Shown: positions 1-7,854, counted from the stretch's first letter. The stretch: 13,664 nt of DNA from an uncultured Lachnospiraceae bacterium (GCA_910588655.1 CAJUPJ010000057.1:1-13664); one strand, 5' to 3'. The notes: a model not told the origin generated them from the letters alone. Numbers and translations: made by a program.

Positions 1-179
1 TATGTTTTGGCAAAAATTATTTATTTTTATACCCTAAAGCCTGAATAGTAACTTCACTTGATACAGAAAATAAAACTGCTATTGTTGGAAAAGACAGTAA
101 TGTATTAAATTCAGCAGGATATAAAGGGGCAAATAATTCAAATATTATAATTCCTTCTTTTGTAGAAAAGGATGGAACT
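1..179 (+). other. Start-less 5' extension of the LRR protein reading frame
   Basis: The frame of the downstream LRR gene is open without a start codon from base 45 back-to-back into the ATG at 180. The encoded residues, including LDTENKTAIVG and IIIPSFVEKDGTMYTVTRIG, read like the normal N-terminal part of a BspA/LRR_5 domain (extended strand, then IPS, then YTVT-IG-AF). A TGA at 42-44 ends the frame on the left. None of the three frames in bases 1-44 gives a signal peptide joined to it; an ATG at position 2 opens only an 11-codon frame. This suggests that the true 5' end is mutated, rearranged or lost, and that the ATG at 180 is an internal methionine. A sequencing or assembly error near 30-45 is an alternative. 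Confidence 0.6.
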
Positions 180-2282
180 ATGTATACTGTTACAAGAATT
201 GGTTCAAATGCATTTTCAAGCGGACAGCATATAGCGAAAATAGAAATTGCAGATACAGTAAAGTCTATTGGTGAAAAAGCATTCTCAGAAACATCAGTAA
301 GTGAAATATATATTGGCTCTGGCGTGGAAAATATTGAAACAGAAGCGTTGGATGCAATTTTATTATGTAGAATATATGTAAACCCTGCAAACCAGAACTT
401 TTTTAGCCAGAATAATATATTATTTGATAAAACATGTGAAACTTTGATAAGATTTCCAAGTACAAATTCACTGGATATGCGTAATTACAGTGTGCCAGAG
501 CCAGTGAAAATAATAGCAGACGGGGCTTTTAAGAATACATATATAAAGAATATAACCTTGGCAGATTCAGTAAAAACTATAGGAAAGGAAGCATTTGAAA
601 AATGTACTGTTCTGGAAAGTTTTAGTGGAAACCAGATTGAAAATATAAAAGAACGGGCATTTTATGAATGTTGTGATTTAAAATACTTTTATACAGGAAC
701 AGATTTAAAAGTTATAGAATCAAGAGCGTTTTATTACTGCCAGTCGCTTGAATGGCTTTTCTTTCCAGATAGTGAAATAGTAATGGAAGATGAGGCACTT
801 TTATGTATGAAGGGTTTAAAATATTTTATTGGTGCAAATAATGCAAAATATGGTACAAGTGTTTTTGCGGGTTGTGAAAATTTATTCCTGGTATCACTTT
901 CTGAATGTATGGAAAATATTCCAGAAAAGCTGCTTGCAGGCTGCATTTCGCTTGAGAAAATTTATATTCCAGAGCAGTATACAGACTGTGGTTTAATGTC
1001 ATTTCCTAATTACATATCCAGGAAGTATACAGTTTATGGAACTGCTGGGCAAAAGAAATTTATTATAAAGTCTTCGGCAGAGTTTGAAGACAAGTCAGAA
1101 CATGAACATATTATGCTTACAGAAACAATTGCAGAACCAGGTGAGAGGACTTATGGTGCAGAAGTAACATATTGTACATATTGTCATTATATAGAAGAAG
1201 GAAAGCTTATTCCGCCAACAGGTACACAGGCAGCAATTCCAATAATTAGCAGGCCAGTTTTAAAAACTCCAGCACCTGTTGTAAATGAAACACCAGAACC
1301 ACCAGAAACACCTGCTCCAGAAGAAACAAAAGAACCAGAAACGTCAGAAACACCTGTTCCAGAAGAAACAAAAGAACCAGGGACATCAGTAACACAAGAA
1401 CCAGGAAACACAGCAGAACCGCCAGCATCTTCAAAACCACCAGAGGATAATAATACAGGCAGTAATAGCGGGGGTTCTTCAGGCAGCGGAGGCTTTGTTG
1501 GAGGCGGCGGGGCTGGGGCAGCAGGTGGAAGCCAGACAGCTGCTACACAGACACCTGTCCCGTCAGAACCACCTTCAGGCCAGCCGGTTTCCAGTAGTGC
1601 AACACCACAGGCTACACCAGGAGTAACCGTACCTGCAGCAGAACCTTCACAAGCGCCATCACCGTCACCATCGCCAGGTTTAGATAATACATATGGGCGT
1701 ATAGAAATTTATTCCTTTTCATTAAAACTGGATAAAAATAACCATGCAAAATTAAAATGGAACAAAAATCCAGATGCAGCAGGATATATTATTTACCGTT
1801 CAACAAAACGTAATAAGGATTTTAGTAAAATACATACAATAAAAAAACCTTATAAAAACTTTTATACTGATAAAAAAGTTTCTCCTGGCAAAAGATATTA
1901 TTACCGTATATGTGCATACAGGCTGTATGGGAAAATCCAATATACTGGCAGGTACAGCAGTATACAAAATATAAAAACATTATATTTAATTAAGCCAAAG
2001 ATAAAAGCTGCCAAAGGGAAAACGGCAGGAAATATAAAATATATACAACTGGATTTAAAAAAGTACAGTGGCACAGACATTGCTGTTTACATAAGAGGCA
2101 GTAATAAGAAATATAAACGGCTGGAACTTATAGAAAGTTCTATAAAGAAGTATAATGCTTCTTTCAAGTTAAGGTATAACAGCAAGAAGAAAAATTGCTA
2201 TATTAAAGTAAAAACATTTATTAATAAAAACGGACAAAAATATTATAGTGCCTATTCCAATATAGCAAAAGTTAAAATGTAA
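180..2282 (+). CDS. BspA-like LRR_5 surface protein with FnIII-like C-terminus, 5'-incomplete
   Basis: This is probably an extracellular adhesion or surface protein. Residues 1-270 are leucine-rich repeats of the LRR_5/BspA type, with recurring IG-AF, A-F-C-L and I-IP elements. Residues 305-347 carry HEH followed by YCTYC and a lysine-leucine-isoleucine-P-P-T-G end, a small CxxC module common in Clostridia surface proteins. Residues 360-500 are a low-complexity linker rich in Pro, Thr, Glu, Ser and Gly, containing a 14-residue tandem repeat. Residues 505-600 look like a fibronectin type III domain (LKWNKNPDAAGYIIYRS, then YYYRICAYR). Residues 605-700 form a second, Lys/Tyr-rich beta domain that may contact the cell wall; that role is inferred. 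No LPXTG motif or C-terminal membrane anchor is present. The ATG at 180 has no Shine-Dalgarno sequence and no signal peptide follows it, while homologous-looking sequence continues upstream to base 45. The gene may therefore be a 5'-damaged pseudogene or a silent cassette. It is convergent with the regulator gene. Confidence 0.75.
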   Translation: MYTVTRIGSNAFSSGQHIAKIEIADTVKSIGEKAFSETSVSEIYIGSGVENIETEALDAILLCRIYVNPANQNFFSQNNILFDKTCETLIRFPSTNSLDMRNYSVPEPVKIIADGAFKNTYIKNITLADSVKTIGKEAFEKCTVLESFSGNQIENIKERAFYECCDLKYFYTGTDLKVIESRAFYYCQSLEWLFFPDSEIVMEDEALLCMKGLKYFIGANNAKYGTSVFAGCENLFLVSLSECMENIPEKLLAGCISLEKIYIPEQYTDCGLMSFPNYISRKYTVYGTAGQKKFIIKSSAEFEDKSEHEHIMLTETIAEPGERTYGAEVTYCTYCHYIEEGKLIPPTGTQAAIPIISRPVLKTPAPVVNETPEPPETPAPEETKEPETSETPVPEETKEPGTSVTQEPGNTAEPPASSKPPEDNNTGSNSGGSSGSGGFVGGGGAGAAGGSQTAATQTPVPSEPPSGQPVSSSATPQATPGVTVPAAEPSQAPSPSPSPGLDNTYGRIEIYSFSLKLDKNNHAKLKWNKNPDAAGYIIYRSTKRNKDFSKIHTIKKPYKNFYTDKKVSPGKRYYYRICAYRLYGKIQYTGRYSSIQNIKTLYLIKPKIKAAKGKTAGNIKYIQLDLKKYSGTDIAVYIRGSNKKYKRLELIESSIKKYNASFKLRYNSKKKNCYIKVKTFINKNGQKYYSAYSNIAKVKM
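1308..1391 (+). repeat. Two copies of a 42-base in-frame tandem repeat
   Basis: Copies lie at 1308-1349 and 1350-1391. They encode TPAPEETKEPETSE and TPVPEETKEPGTSV in the linker of the LRR protein. The first 31 bases of the two copies differ at one position, so the duplication looks recent or is maintained by recombination. It would be expected to vary in copy number between strains. Confidence 0.85.
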
Positions 2283-2292
2283 CTAAAAAAAT

Positions 2293-2329
2293 TTCCCAGG
2301 ATTTCTAAGATTTCTTATAGTCCTGGGAA
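2293..2329 (-). terminator. Intrinsic terminator of the exporter-regulator operon
   Basis: The inverted repeat ttcccagga (2293-2301) / tcctgggaa (2321-2329) encloses a small inner stem taag/ctta (2306-2309, 2314-2317). Read on the minus strand, the stem is followed after one base by seven T residues (complement of 2285-2291), the classic Rho-independent form. On the plus strand no clear T run follows, so it serves mainly the minus-strand operon. Confidence 0.7.
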
Positions 2330-2336
2330 TTAGATT

Positions 2337-2385
2337 GAAAAATCATTTTAAGGTTGCACAAAACGCATCCAAGGAATGATTTTTC
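2337..2385. terminator. Bidirectional hairpin between convergent genes
   Basis: A perfect 11-base inverted repeat, gaaaaatcatt (2337-2347) and aatgatttttc (2375-2385), has an inner imperfect stem ggttgc (2352-2357) / gcatcc (2365-2370). Five T residues end the distal arm on either strand. It sits between the LRR stop at 2282 and the regulator stop at 2396 and can act for both; for the plus-strand gene it is the better candidate. Confidence 0.6.
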
Positions 2386-2395
2386 ACCTCTATTA

Positions 2396-3154
2396 TTATA
2401 CTTTTTTGAGTTTAGAAAAATAATTTATAAAAGCCTGGTTTACATCTTTGTGAAGCCGTCTGCTTACAGGGATATGGCTGCCTGTATCAAATGTTATTTC
2501 TGTTTTGCTTATGTGGTGTATATTGGGGATTGCACACAGATATGAACGGTGGCATCTGGTAAAATTCTTTAGCTTTACTATAGCTTCCAGTTCTGAAATA
2601 CTTTCTGATACTTCAATAAGTTCTGTGAGTTTTGTGCAGGAACTGGTATTCCTTATACCATTTTCTGTTGAAAATATTTCAATTATGCATCCATGTCCCA
2701 TAGCTTCAATATAATTAATCTGGTTTGTTATAATTTTACGTATTTCTTCCTTTGAATGTACAAGTATATAATCTGTTTCCTTTTTCCTGTTAAGAATTTT
2801 CTCCATGCATTTATATATCTTATCTTTACCAACCGGTTTCACCAGGTAGTGCATTGCTTCAACTTCATAGCCTTCTTCCATATACCCAGTAATTCCTGTT
2901 GTAAAAATTATATTTACTGTAGTGTCTTTTTTCCTGACAGTTTTTGCCATTTCCATGCCGTTTATTTTCTGCATCTGTATATCAATAAAAAGTACATCAA
3001 AAGCAATCCCTGGTTCAAATTCAAATAAAAAACTTTCTGCATCCAGATATCTGCTTATCTCCAAGGTTATATTTTTAAGCCTGCCCCATTCAAGCAGGTA
3101 TTTTTCAAGTAAATCTGCATGGATTTCATCATCTTCAATAATTGCTGCTTTCAT
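2396..3154 (-). CDS. LytTR-family response regulator (AgrA/ComE type)
   Basis: This is a cytoplasmic DNA-binding response regulator, the probable partner of the GHKL kinase at 7096-7854. Numbering is from the upstream ATG at 3160. Residues 3-122 form the receiver domain, with acidic pocket E9/D10/D11, phospho-acceptor D60 in FIDIQM, T87/T88, and K108 in LVKP. Residues 130-240 form the LytTR domain, with the typical FTRCHRSYLC and HIPVSRRLHKDV segments. LytTR proteins bind paired direct repeats about two helix turns apart, and such repeats lie at 7033-7063 upstream of the operon. Two ATGs exist: the one at 3160 directly abuts ggaga, whereas the one at 3154 has ggaga six bases upstream and is the likelier start. 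The exporter gene stops at 3167, so translation is probably coupled. Terminator hairpins follow at once. Confidence 0.9.
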   Translation of the reverse strand: MKAAIIEDDEIHADLLEKYLLEWGRLKNITLEISRYLDAESFLFEFEPGIAFDVLFIDIQMQKINGMEMAKTVRKKDTTVNIIFTTGITGYMEEGYEVEAMHYLVKPVGKDKIYKCMEKILNRKKETDYILVHSKEEIRKIITNQINYIEAMGHGCIIEIFSTENGIRNTSSCTKLTELIEVSESISELEAIVKLKNFTRCHRSYLCAIPNIHHISKTEITFDTGSHIPVSRRLHKDVNQAFINYFSKLKKV

Positions 3155-3166
3155 AAACATTCTCCA

Positions 3167-5029
3167 TTACTGGTAATATTGTGCCTGTGCATTCCACATT
3201 TCATAATACTTCCCATTTTTATCTTCCAGCAGTTCCTTGTGGCTTCCATACTGTACCAGGCTTCCTTTATGGAATACTGCGATTTTTTCACAAAACTGGC
3301 AGGAGGAAAGCCTGTGTGAAATGTAAATTGCTGTTTTTGTGCCAATGATTTTATCAAAATTTGTATAAATCTCATATTCCGCAAGAGGGTCAAGTGCTGC
3401 TGTTGGCTCATCAAGAAGCACAAAGGGTGAATTTTTATACATTGCCCTTGCTATAGCAATTTTTTGTGCTTCACCACCAGATATTTCAATGCCAGTATCA
3501 TCAAAATCTTTATAAAGATAAGTTTCCATTTCCATTCCGCCGTTATTTATACGTTCCCCGAAGCCAGAATCCACAAGACATTTTTTAACCAGTTCTGTAT
3601 TGTATTCTGTGTCTGTTGCAACGTTTTGTGCAAGCTGGAATGGAAACAATGTATAGTCCTGGAATACAACAGAAAAAAGCTGTCTGTATTCATCTGTTTT
3701 AAATTTACGTATGTCTACGCCATTTAGAAGTATTTCCCCCTTATCAGGGTCATAAAGCCTGTACAAAAGCTTAATCATTGTTGTTTTGCCAGAACCATTC
3801 ATACCTACAACTGCAAGTTTTTCACCAATTTTTAATTTCATTGAAAAATCTTTTAATGCAGGTTCATTGCTTCCAGGATAACAAAATGTAACATTTTTAA
3901 ATTCAACCTGGTATTCATTGTCACTGCGTTTTTCAACGGGAAGCTTTCCTTTATACATTTCATCATCAAGTTCCAGAAATTCAATAGTGCTTGCCTGTTT
4001 TCTGGCAGTCAGGGCGAACTCAGATATATCAGTTACCAGCCTGTAAGCTGATGAAACCAGTCTGTCCAGGCAGCCTGCAAGCCTGATAATATCACCTGCA
4101 CCTGCTTTTGCTGCAATTGCAGCAAGGGTTACTGCCAGGTAGGTGCATCCTCTTATAGCACCAATGGCAAACTCAGATGAGCCATCTTTGCCAGCCCAGC
4201 CAATAGCAGAATTTTTTAAGGCTTTACGTTGCTTTTTACTGCTAAATGCATAAATACACCAGCGTTCCATAAGCCCGTAGCTTCCATAAATCTTTATGTC
4301 TTTTCCATTTTTATAATTAAACCCGTTGCCAGAAGCAAAGTCCCATGAAAGTGTAAGATATTCTTCTTTTTCATCATCATTAATTTTCATAAACATAAAC
4401 TGGAATGTTTTCTTTTTAAAATATATGCCTGTTTTCATAGATATTATAAGGATTACGGCTAATACAATGAATATAATAATAACATAATTGCGCCCTGAAT
4501 CAAATAAAAAGTTTATAACAGGAAAAGCAACAACTGCTGCGCCAATAATATTAAACAATCCAAAGATAATAGCGTTTCCCTGCCAGAATAATGAGTTAAT
4601 CCCTGCACCCCAGTTATTATCAGTTATAATCCTTTTACGCAGTTCCCTTATTTCAGGGCTGTCAATTCTTGAAAAATCCATATCTAACATTTTGGTCTGT
4701 GTCATACATGAATAAACCAGAAATGCCTTTTCCCTGTGCACTTCCATTCTGTTCCATATTGAACTTGCTATAAAGTCCAGGCAAAGTATTATAAAAATGG
4801 TACTGGTTATAACTAACATCACTTCTTTAAAGTTTTTCTGTGCAATAATTGCATCAAGTATATAGGCAGATAAAACAAGCTGTATATAGGGTTTAATTAC
4901 ATTTATTATATGTACAATACTTGTAAATAAAAAGTACCATTTATCTATATCAATTATAATTTTTAGAATTTTTTTAATATTTTTAATATGTTCCCTGAAC
5001 GGGATTTTAGCTGTCAAATCTGTATTCAT
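3167..5029 (-). CDS. ABC half-exporter, fused membrane and ATPase domains (second subunit)
   Basis: This 620-residue protein is a type IV (ABCB-like) half-transporter. Hydrophobic segments span roughly residues 32-62, 70-92, 150-175, 180-200 and 286-310, followed by the nucleotide-binding domain from about 375. The ATPase motifs are Walker A GMNGSGKT (409-416), Q-loop Q457, signature ISGGE (516-520), Walker B with catalytic D540-E541, and switch H572. The signature departs from LSGGQ at its first and last positions. Its start overlaps the stop of the preceding ABC gene (ATGA at 5026-5029), which implies co-translation and a heterodimer with that protein. There is no C39 peptidase domain, so it is not a leader-cleaving bacteriocin exporter. 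The substrate is unknown: a peptide, lipid or antimicrobial are all possible. The regulator gene follows 6-12 bases downstream. Confidence 0.92.
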   Translation of the reverse strand: MNTDLTAKIPFREHIKNIKKILKIIIDIDKWYFLFTSIVHIINVIKPYIQLVLSAYILDAIIAQKNFKEVMLVITSTIFIILCLDFIASSIWNRMEVHREKAFLVYSCMTQTKMLDMDFSRIDSPEIRELRKRIITDNNWGAGINSLFWQGNAIIFGLFNIIGAAVVAFPVINFLFDSGRNYVIIIFIVLAVILIISMKTGIYFKKKTFQFMFMKINDDEKEEYLTLSWDFASGNGFNYKNGKDIKIYGSYGLMERWCIYAFSSKKQRKALKNSAIGWAGKDGSSEFAIGAIRGCTYLAVTLAAIAAKAGAGDIIRLAGCLDRLVSSAYRLVTDISEFALTARKQASTIEFLELDDEMYKGKLPVEKRSDNEYQVEFKNVTFCYPGSNEPALKDFSMKLKIGEKLAVVGMNGSGKTTMIKLLYRLYDPDKGEILLNGVDIRKFKTDEYRQLFSVVFQDYTLFPFQLAQNVATDTEYNTELVKKCLVDSGFGERINNGGMEMETYLYKDFDDTGIEISGGEAQKIAIARAMYKNSPFVLLDEPTAALDPLAEYEIYTNFDKIIGTKTAIYISHRLSSCQFCEKIAVFHKGSLVQYGSHKELLEDKNGKYYEMWNAQAQYYQ

Positions 5030-6897
5030 TCTGTCTCCCCCTCTTCATAGTAATTGCTTTGTATATGGAACATTTCTGCATATTTGCCATTAAGCTGCAT
5101 TAAATCATTATGGCTGCCTTCTTCTATTATTTTCCCTTCTTCAAGCATTATAATCCTGTCGGAAAATCTTGTGCTTGCAAGCCTGTGTGAGATAAAGAGG
5201 GCTGTTTTTCCCTGGCTGTATTTGTTATAGCTGTTATAAACTTCACTTTCCGCAACAGGGTCTAATGCTGCCGTAGGCTCATCTAATACAAGGACTGGTG
5301 CATCTTTATAAAGTGCCCTTGCAAGTAAAAGCCGCTGTTGCTGTCCGCCTGACAGGTCTACTCCGTTTTTCATAATGCCTTTGGTCATATATGTTTTTAA
5401 ATTTATATTTTTTTCTTCAAAGAGTTCTTTTAAGCCAGCTTTGGCAATGGCATCCCATGCCTTGCCGGCATTAATGTTTTCTGCCCTGTCCATTGTTATA
5501 TTTTCACCAAATGTAAAAGGAAATATAAGCTGTTCCTGGAACACAGCAGAGAAGAGCCCGTAAAGTTCTTTTTTTGGAAATTCGTTCCGGTCTATGCCAT
5601 TAATAAGGATTTGCCCGCTGTCAGGGTCATACATGCCACATAAAAGTTTTACAAATGTTGTTTTGCCTGCACCATTTACACCTACAAGGGCAATTTTTTC
5701 ACCTGCATTTATTTTTATATTTAGGTGGTCAAATACATTTTTGCCGCTGGCACTGTTATCCTCTGTATCTTCTGCAGCATCCTGGTAAGTAAAACTTACA
5801 TCTTTAAATTCAATGCAAAGCGGAAGGGAAAGTTCACTGGTATGTCTGCTGCCAGAACTGGTATCTTCATCTGGAAGCTCCATATAAGCACGCAGGTAAT
5901 CAGTTGAATTGGCGGCAGACCGCAGTTCTGCCAGGGAATTCATAATTCCTGTTATAAATCCTGAAAATCCTGTAATTGCACCAAAGTATAATACAAAACC
6001 GCCTGCATCTATTGTTCCTTCTAATGCCTGGTACAAAAGGAATGTATAAGCTCCCAGGTCTCTTCCTGCCGAAAGCAGAAAGCTGGCTTTTTCATAAAAT
6101 GACCGTTTACGGGAGAGTTTCTGGTTTACCATGCGCTGCTGTTCAATTACTATATCCCTTAACTGTATAAGCCAGTGTTTCATGCCAAAAATCCTTATAT
6201 CTTTAGCACCTTTTGTATGTTCCATTGAGTTTAAAACACAATAATATTTTTTATTTGTTTCTGCAAATTCATCCCTGAGGCTTTCTTCATAATGTATCTG
6301 GCGTAAATTCAGGGCATAACTGGCAAATGCAAGGGCATTAAGTACCAGAAGCAGCCATAAATCAAGAGTTCCTATAACTGTAGAATAAAGCAGGAAGCAT
6401 AAAATATTTATAGATATTCCTATAGTTCCTGTAACCATTCTTGAAAGTGCTGACCAGTCGCCGCTGGATAGTGAGTCAAAAGCTTTCCAGTACACTTTCT
6501 TCATATCCCCTGATTCAGTGTATTTATATGGGATTTTAAGTTTTTTGAGAAATAAAAAACCTACAAACTGGTCACGCTGTGCATTATAATAATTATATTT
6601 TCCAGACGCAACAGCCGTTTTTAATGTACATACAGCCACCATTAAAAGGGTAAATAACACAAGTATGGTAACAGCTTCTTGTATAGCCGCTTTTCTTGTT
6701 ACAAGGTCTATGGCAATTTTAGGCAGGTAAATCCCGGTTAAAGGGACAACTGCACTTAGGATTATTTCAAGCAATGAGAAATAAAGTACAAGCGGTTCAT
6801 ATTTCTTGAAATATTTTATAAAGTATATAATATCACTTAATATTGAATAATGTTTCGGAACAAACTCCTGTTTTGTGGTCTGTGCATTTTCTTTCAT
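5026..6897 (-). CDS. ABC half-exporter, fused membrane and ATPase domains (first subunit)
   Basis: This 623-residue half-transporter has membrane segments near residues 35-58, 75-95, 158-195 (probably two) and 280-325, then a nucleotide-binding domain from about 362. The motifs are complete: Walker A GVNGAGKT (406-413), Q454, canonical LSGGQ (515-519), Walker B VLVLDEP with E540, and H571. It differs from the next gene's product in having the consensus signature, so the heterodimer would have one canonical and one slightly altered composite ATP site. The ATG at 6897 has gggag seven bases upstream. It is the first gene of an operon (this gene, second half-exporter, regulator) that has its own promoter and direct-repeat operator 100-170 bases upstream. 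Export direction is inferred from the fold; import is unlikely because no binding protein is nearby. Confidence 0.92.
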   Translation of the reverse strand: MKENAQTTKQEFVPKHYSILSDIIYFIKYFKKYEPLVLYFSLLEIILSAVVPLTGIYLPKIAIDLVTRKAAIQEAVTILVLFTLLMVAVCTLKTAVASGKYNYYNAQRDQFVGFLFLKKLKIPYKYTESGDMKKVYWKAFDSLSSGDWSALSRMVTGTIGISINILCFLLYSTVIGTLDLWLLLVLNALAFASYALNLRQIHYEESLRDEFAETNKKYYCVLNSMEHTKGAKDIRIFGMKHWLIQLRDIVIEQQRMVNQKLSRKRSFYEKASFLLSAGRDLGAYTFLLYQALEGTIDAGGFVLYFGAITGFSGFITGIMNSLAELRSAANSTDYLRAYMELPDEDTSSGSRHTSELSLPLCIEFKDVSFTYQDAAEDTEDNSASGKNVFDHLNIKINAGEKIALVGVNGAGKTTFVKLLCGMYDPDSGQILINGIDRNEFPKKELYGLFSAVFQEQLIFPFTFGENITMDRAENINAGKAWDAIAKAGLKELFEEKNINLKTYMTKGIMKNGVDLSGGQQQRLLLARALYKDAPVLVLDEPTAALDPVAESEVYNSYNKYSQGKTALFISHRLASTRFSDRIIMLEEGKIIEEGSHNDLMQLNGKYAEMFHIQSNYYEEGETE

Positions 6898-6959
6898 CTT
6901 TATACTCCCGTCCTTCCCTGTAATTTCCAGACATGATTTGGTATTTTCTGTAATATTCC

Positions 6960-6980
6960 CGGCTGCGCTGGGTGCAGCCG
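6960..6980 (-). promoter_or_regulatory. GC-rich hairpin near the 5' end of the exporter mRNA
   Basis: The arms cggctgc and gcagccg form a perfect 7-base-pair stem with a 7-base loop, conspicuous in AT-rich surroundings. It would begin about 12 bases after the start site predicted from the -10 box at 6999-7004 and about 60 bases before the ATG. No T run follows on the minus strand, so it is not a terminator. A 5' mRNA stabiliser or a protein-binding stem are possible roles (inferred). Confidence 0.55.
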
Positions 6981-6998
6981 CTTTGTCCAGGCAGGTAT

Positions 6999-7027
6999 AT
7001 TATAAAACATATTTCCATGTAATTTAA
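6999..7027 (-). promoter_or_regulatory. Promoter of the exporter-regulator operon
   Basis: A perfect TATAAT -10 box lies on the minus strand (7004-6999). A spacer of 17 bases leads to a poor -35 box, ttaaat (7027-7022). A strong -10 with a weak -35, and direct repeats just upstream, is the layout of an activator-dependent promoter. The predicted start site is near 6992. Confidence 0.6.
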
Positions 7028-7032
7028 AAAAA

Positions 7033-7063
7033 TGCACGAATGGCAGGTATCGTGCACGAATGG
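7033..7063 (-). promoter_or_regulatory. Paired direct repeats, candidate LytTR regulator binding site
   Basis: The 11-base word ccattcgtgca (minus strand) occurs twice without mismatch, at 7063-7053 and 7043-7033, a repeat period of 20 bases or about two helix turns. The nearer copy ends five bases upstream of the -35 box. AgrA-type LytTR regulators are known to bind two roughly 9-base direct repeats with 11-13 bases between them, just upstream of a weak -35 box. Since the operon ends with a LytTR gene, this is probably its autoregulatory site (inferred). Confidence 0.6.
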
Positions 7064-7095
7064 TAATAATAATTAAAATAATTATATATATTGAA

Positions 7096-7854
7096 CTATA
7101 ATGGAAGCATTATTTCTGTTACAAAAACCCCTTCTTCATCCTGCCTGTCAAGATAACCGTTATAACGGCTTACTACTTTGTCAATGCGCATAAGCCCAAA
7201 ACCATGCCCGGTGCTGTTTTTGGTTGATTTATAAATCCTGCCACTGCGTTTTCTTCTGCCTTCCTGGGAATTCATAATGTAAATATATAACTGTCCTTTA
7301 AAGATATCAATATAAATACGTATAAAACGTTTTGCAGGGTCTTGGATATCTGCACATGCTTCCATTGCGTTGTCCATCAGGTTGCCAATAATAAGGCTTA
7401 AATCAATTTCTGAAAATGCCATATTAAATTTTTTAGGTACAACTGCCTTGGCGTCTATGTGTATATTTCTTGATATTGCAAGCGAGATTTTACTATTTAA
7501 AATAGCGTCAATCATAACATTTCCTGTCTTAATTACTGTATCAAGGGAAACCAGGTCTTTGTCAAGTTCATCAAGGAAATGTGAAAGTTCATTAAGCCTT
7601 CCCATAGCAAGATATGCTTTCATGGTCTGTATCTGGTCATGGTAGTCATGCTTCCAGCCCCTTGTCTGTTTGTACATATTTTGTACTTCTTCACAATGTT
7701 TTTCAAGTAAATCATTCTGGTATATAAGGGTATGCCTGTCCATGCGTAATAAAAGCCACCTGCATGTTAAAAATATAAATAAAAATAAAGCCAGTATGCA
7801 TATAGCTGCTATTATATATGTAAAATTGCCAGCTGTTAAAAAAATCTTTAACAT
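7096..7854 (-). CDS. GHKL sensor histidine kinase with one membrane segment
   Basis: This is an AgrC-like kinase, the probable partner of the LytTR regulator at 2396-3154. From the ATG at 7854 it has 252 residues. One strongly hydrophobic segment lies at about 9-35, then a coiled-coil-like stretch (about 45-65), then the phosphotransfer motif KHDYHDQ with H69, then the HATPase domain with N-box GNLMDNAMEA (N158, N162) and G-box TGHGFGL (about 215-221). AgrC proteins usually carry six or more membrane helices and typical sensor kinases an external domain; here nearly all sensing parts are missing. The frame runs on to an ATG at 7968, but that extension is not hydrophobic in a useful way, starts upstream of a good promoter (7882-7910) and lacks a ribosome site, so the start at 7854 (with aggacagga upstream) is preferred. 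The exporter promoter lies between this gene and the ABC genes. Confidence 0.88.
   Translation of the reverse strand: MLKIFLTAGNFTYIIAAICILALFLFIFLTCRWLLLRMDRHTLIYQNDLLEKHCEEVQNMYKQTRGWKHDYHDQIQTMKAYLAMGRLNELSHFLDELDKDLVSLDTVIKTGNVMIDAILNSKISLAISRNIHIDAKAVVPKKFNMAFSEIDLSLIIGNLMDNAMEACADIQDPAKRFIRIYIDIFKGQLYIYIMNSQEGRRKRSGRIYKSTKNSTGHGFGLMRIDKVVSRYNGYLDRQDEEGVFVTEIMLPL

Noticed and set aside
3167..6897. Bacteriocin or RiPP export locus
   Set aside because: Neither ABC protein has a C39 peptidase domain, and no double-glycine precursor or modifying enzyme is present in the window.
6833..7057. 74-codon minus-strand frame between the kinase and the first ABC gene, possible signal peptide gene for the system
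   Set aside because: Its ATG lies upstream of the predicted transcription start, has no ribosome site, and the frame runs into the ABC gene. An inner ATG (33 codons, starting with MSGNYREG) also lacks a ribosome site. The composition is polar and not leader-like.
7033..7063. Direct repeats as a mini-CRISPR or an attachment-site duplication
   Set aside because: There are only two 11-base copies with a 9-base gap and no cas or integrase genes; the position at a promoter fits an operator better.
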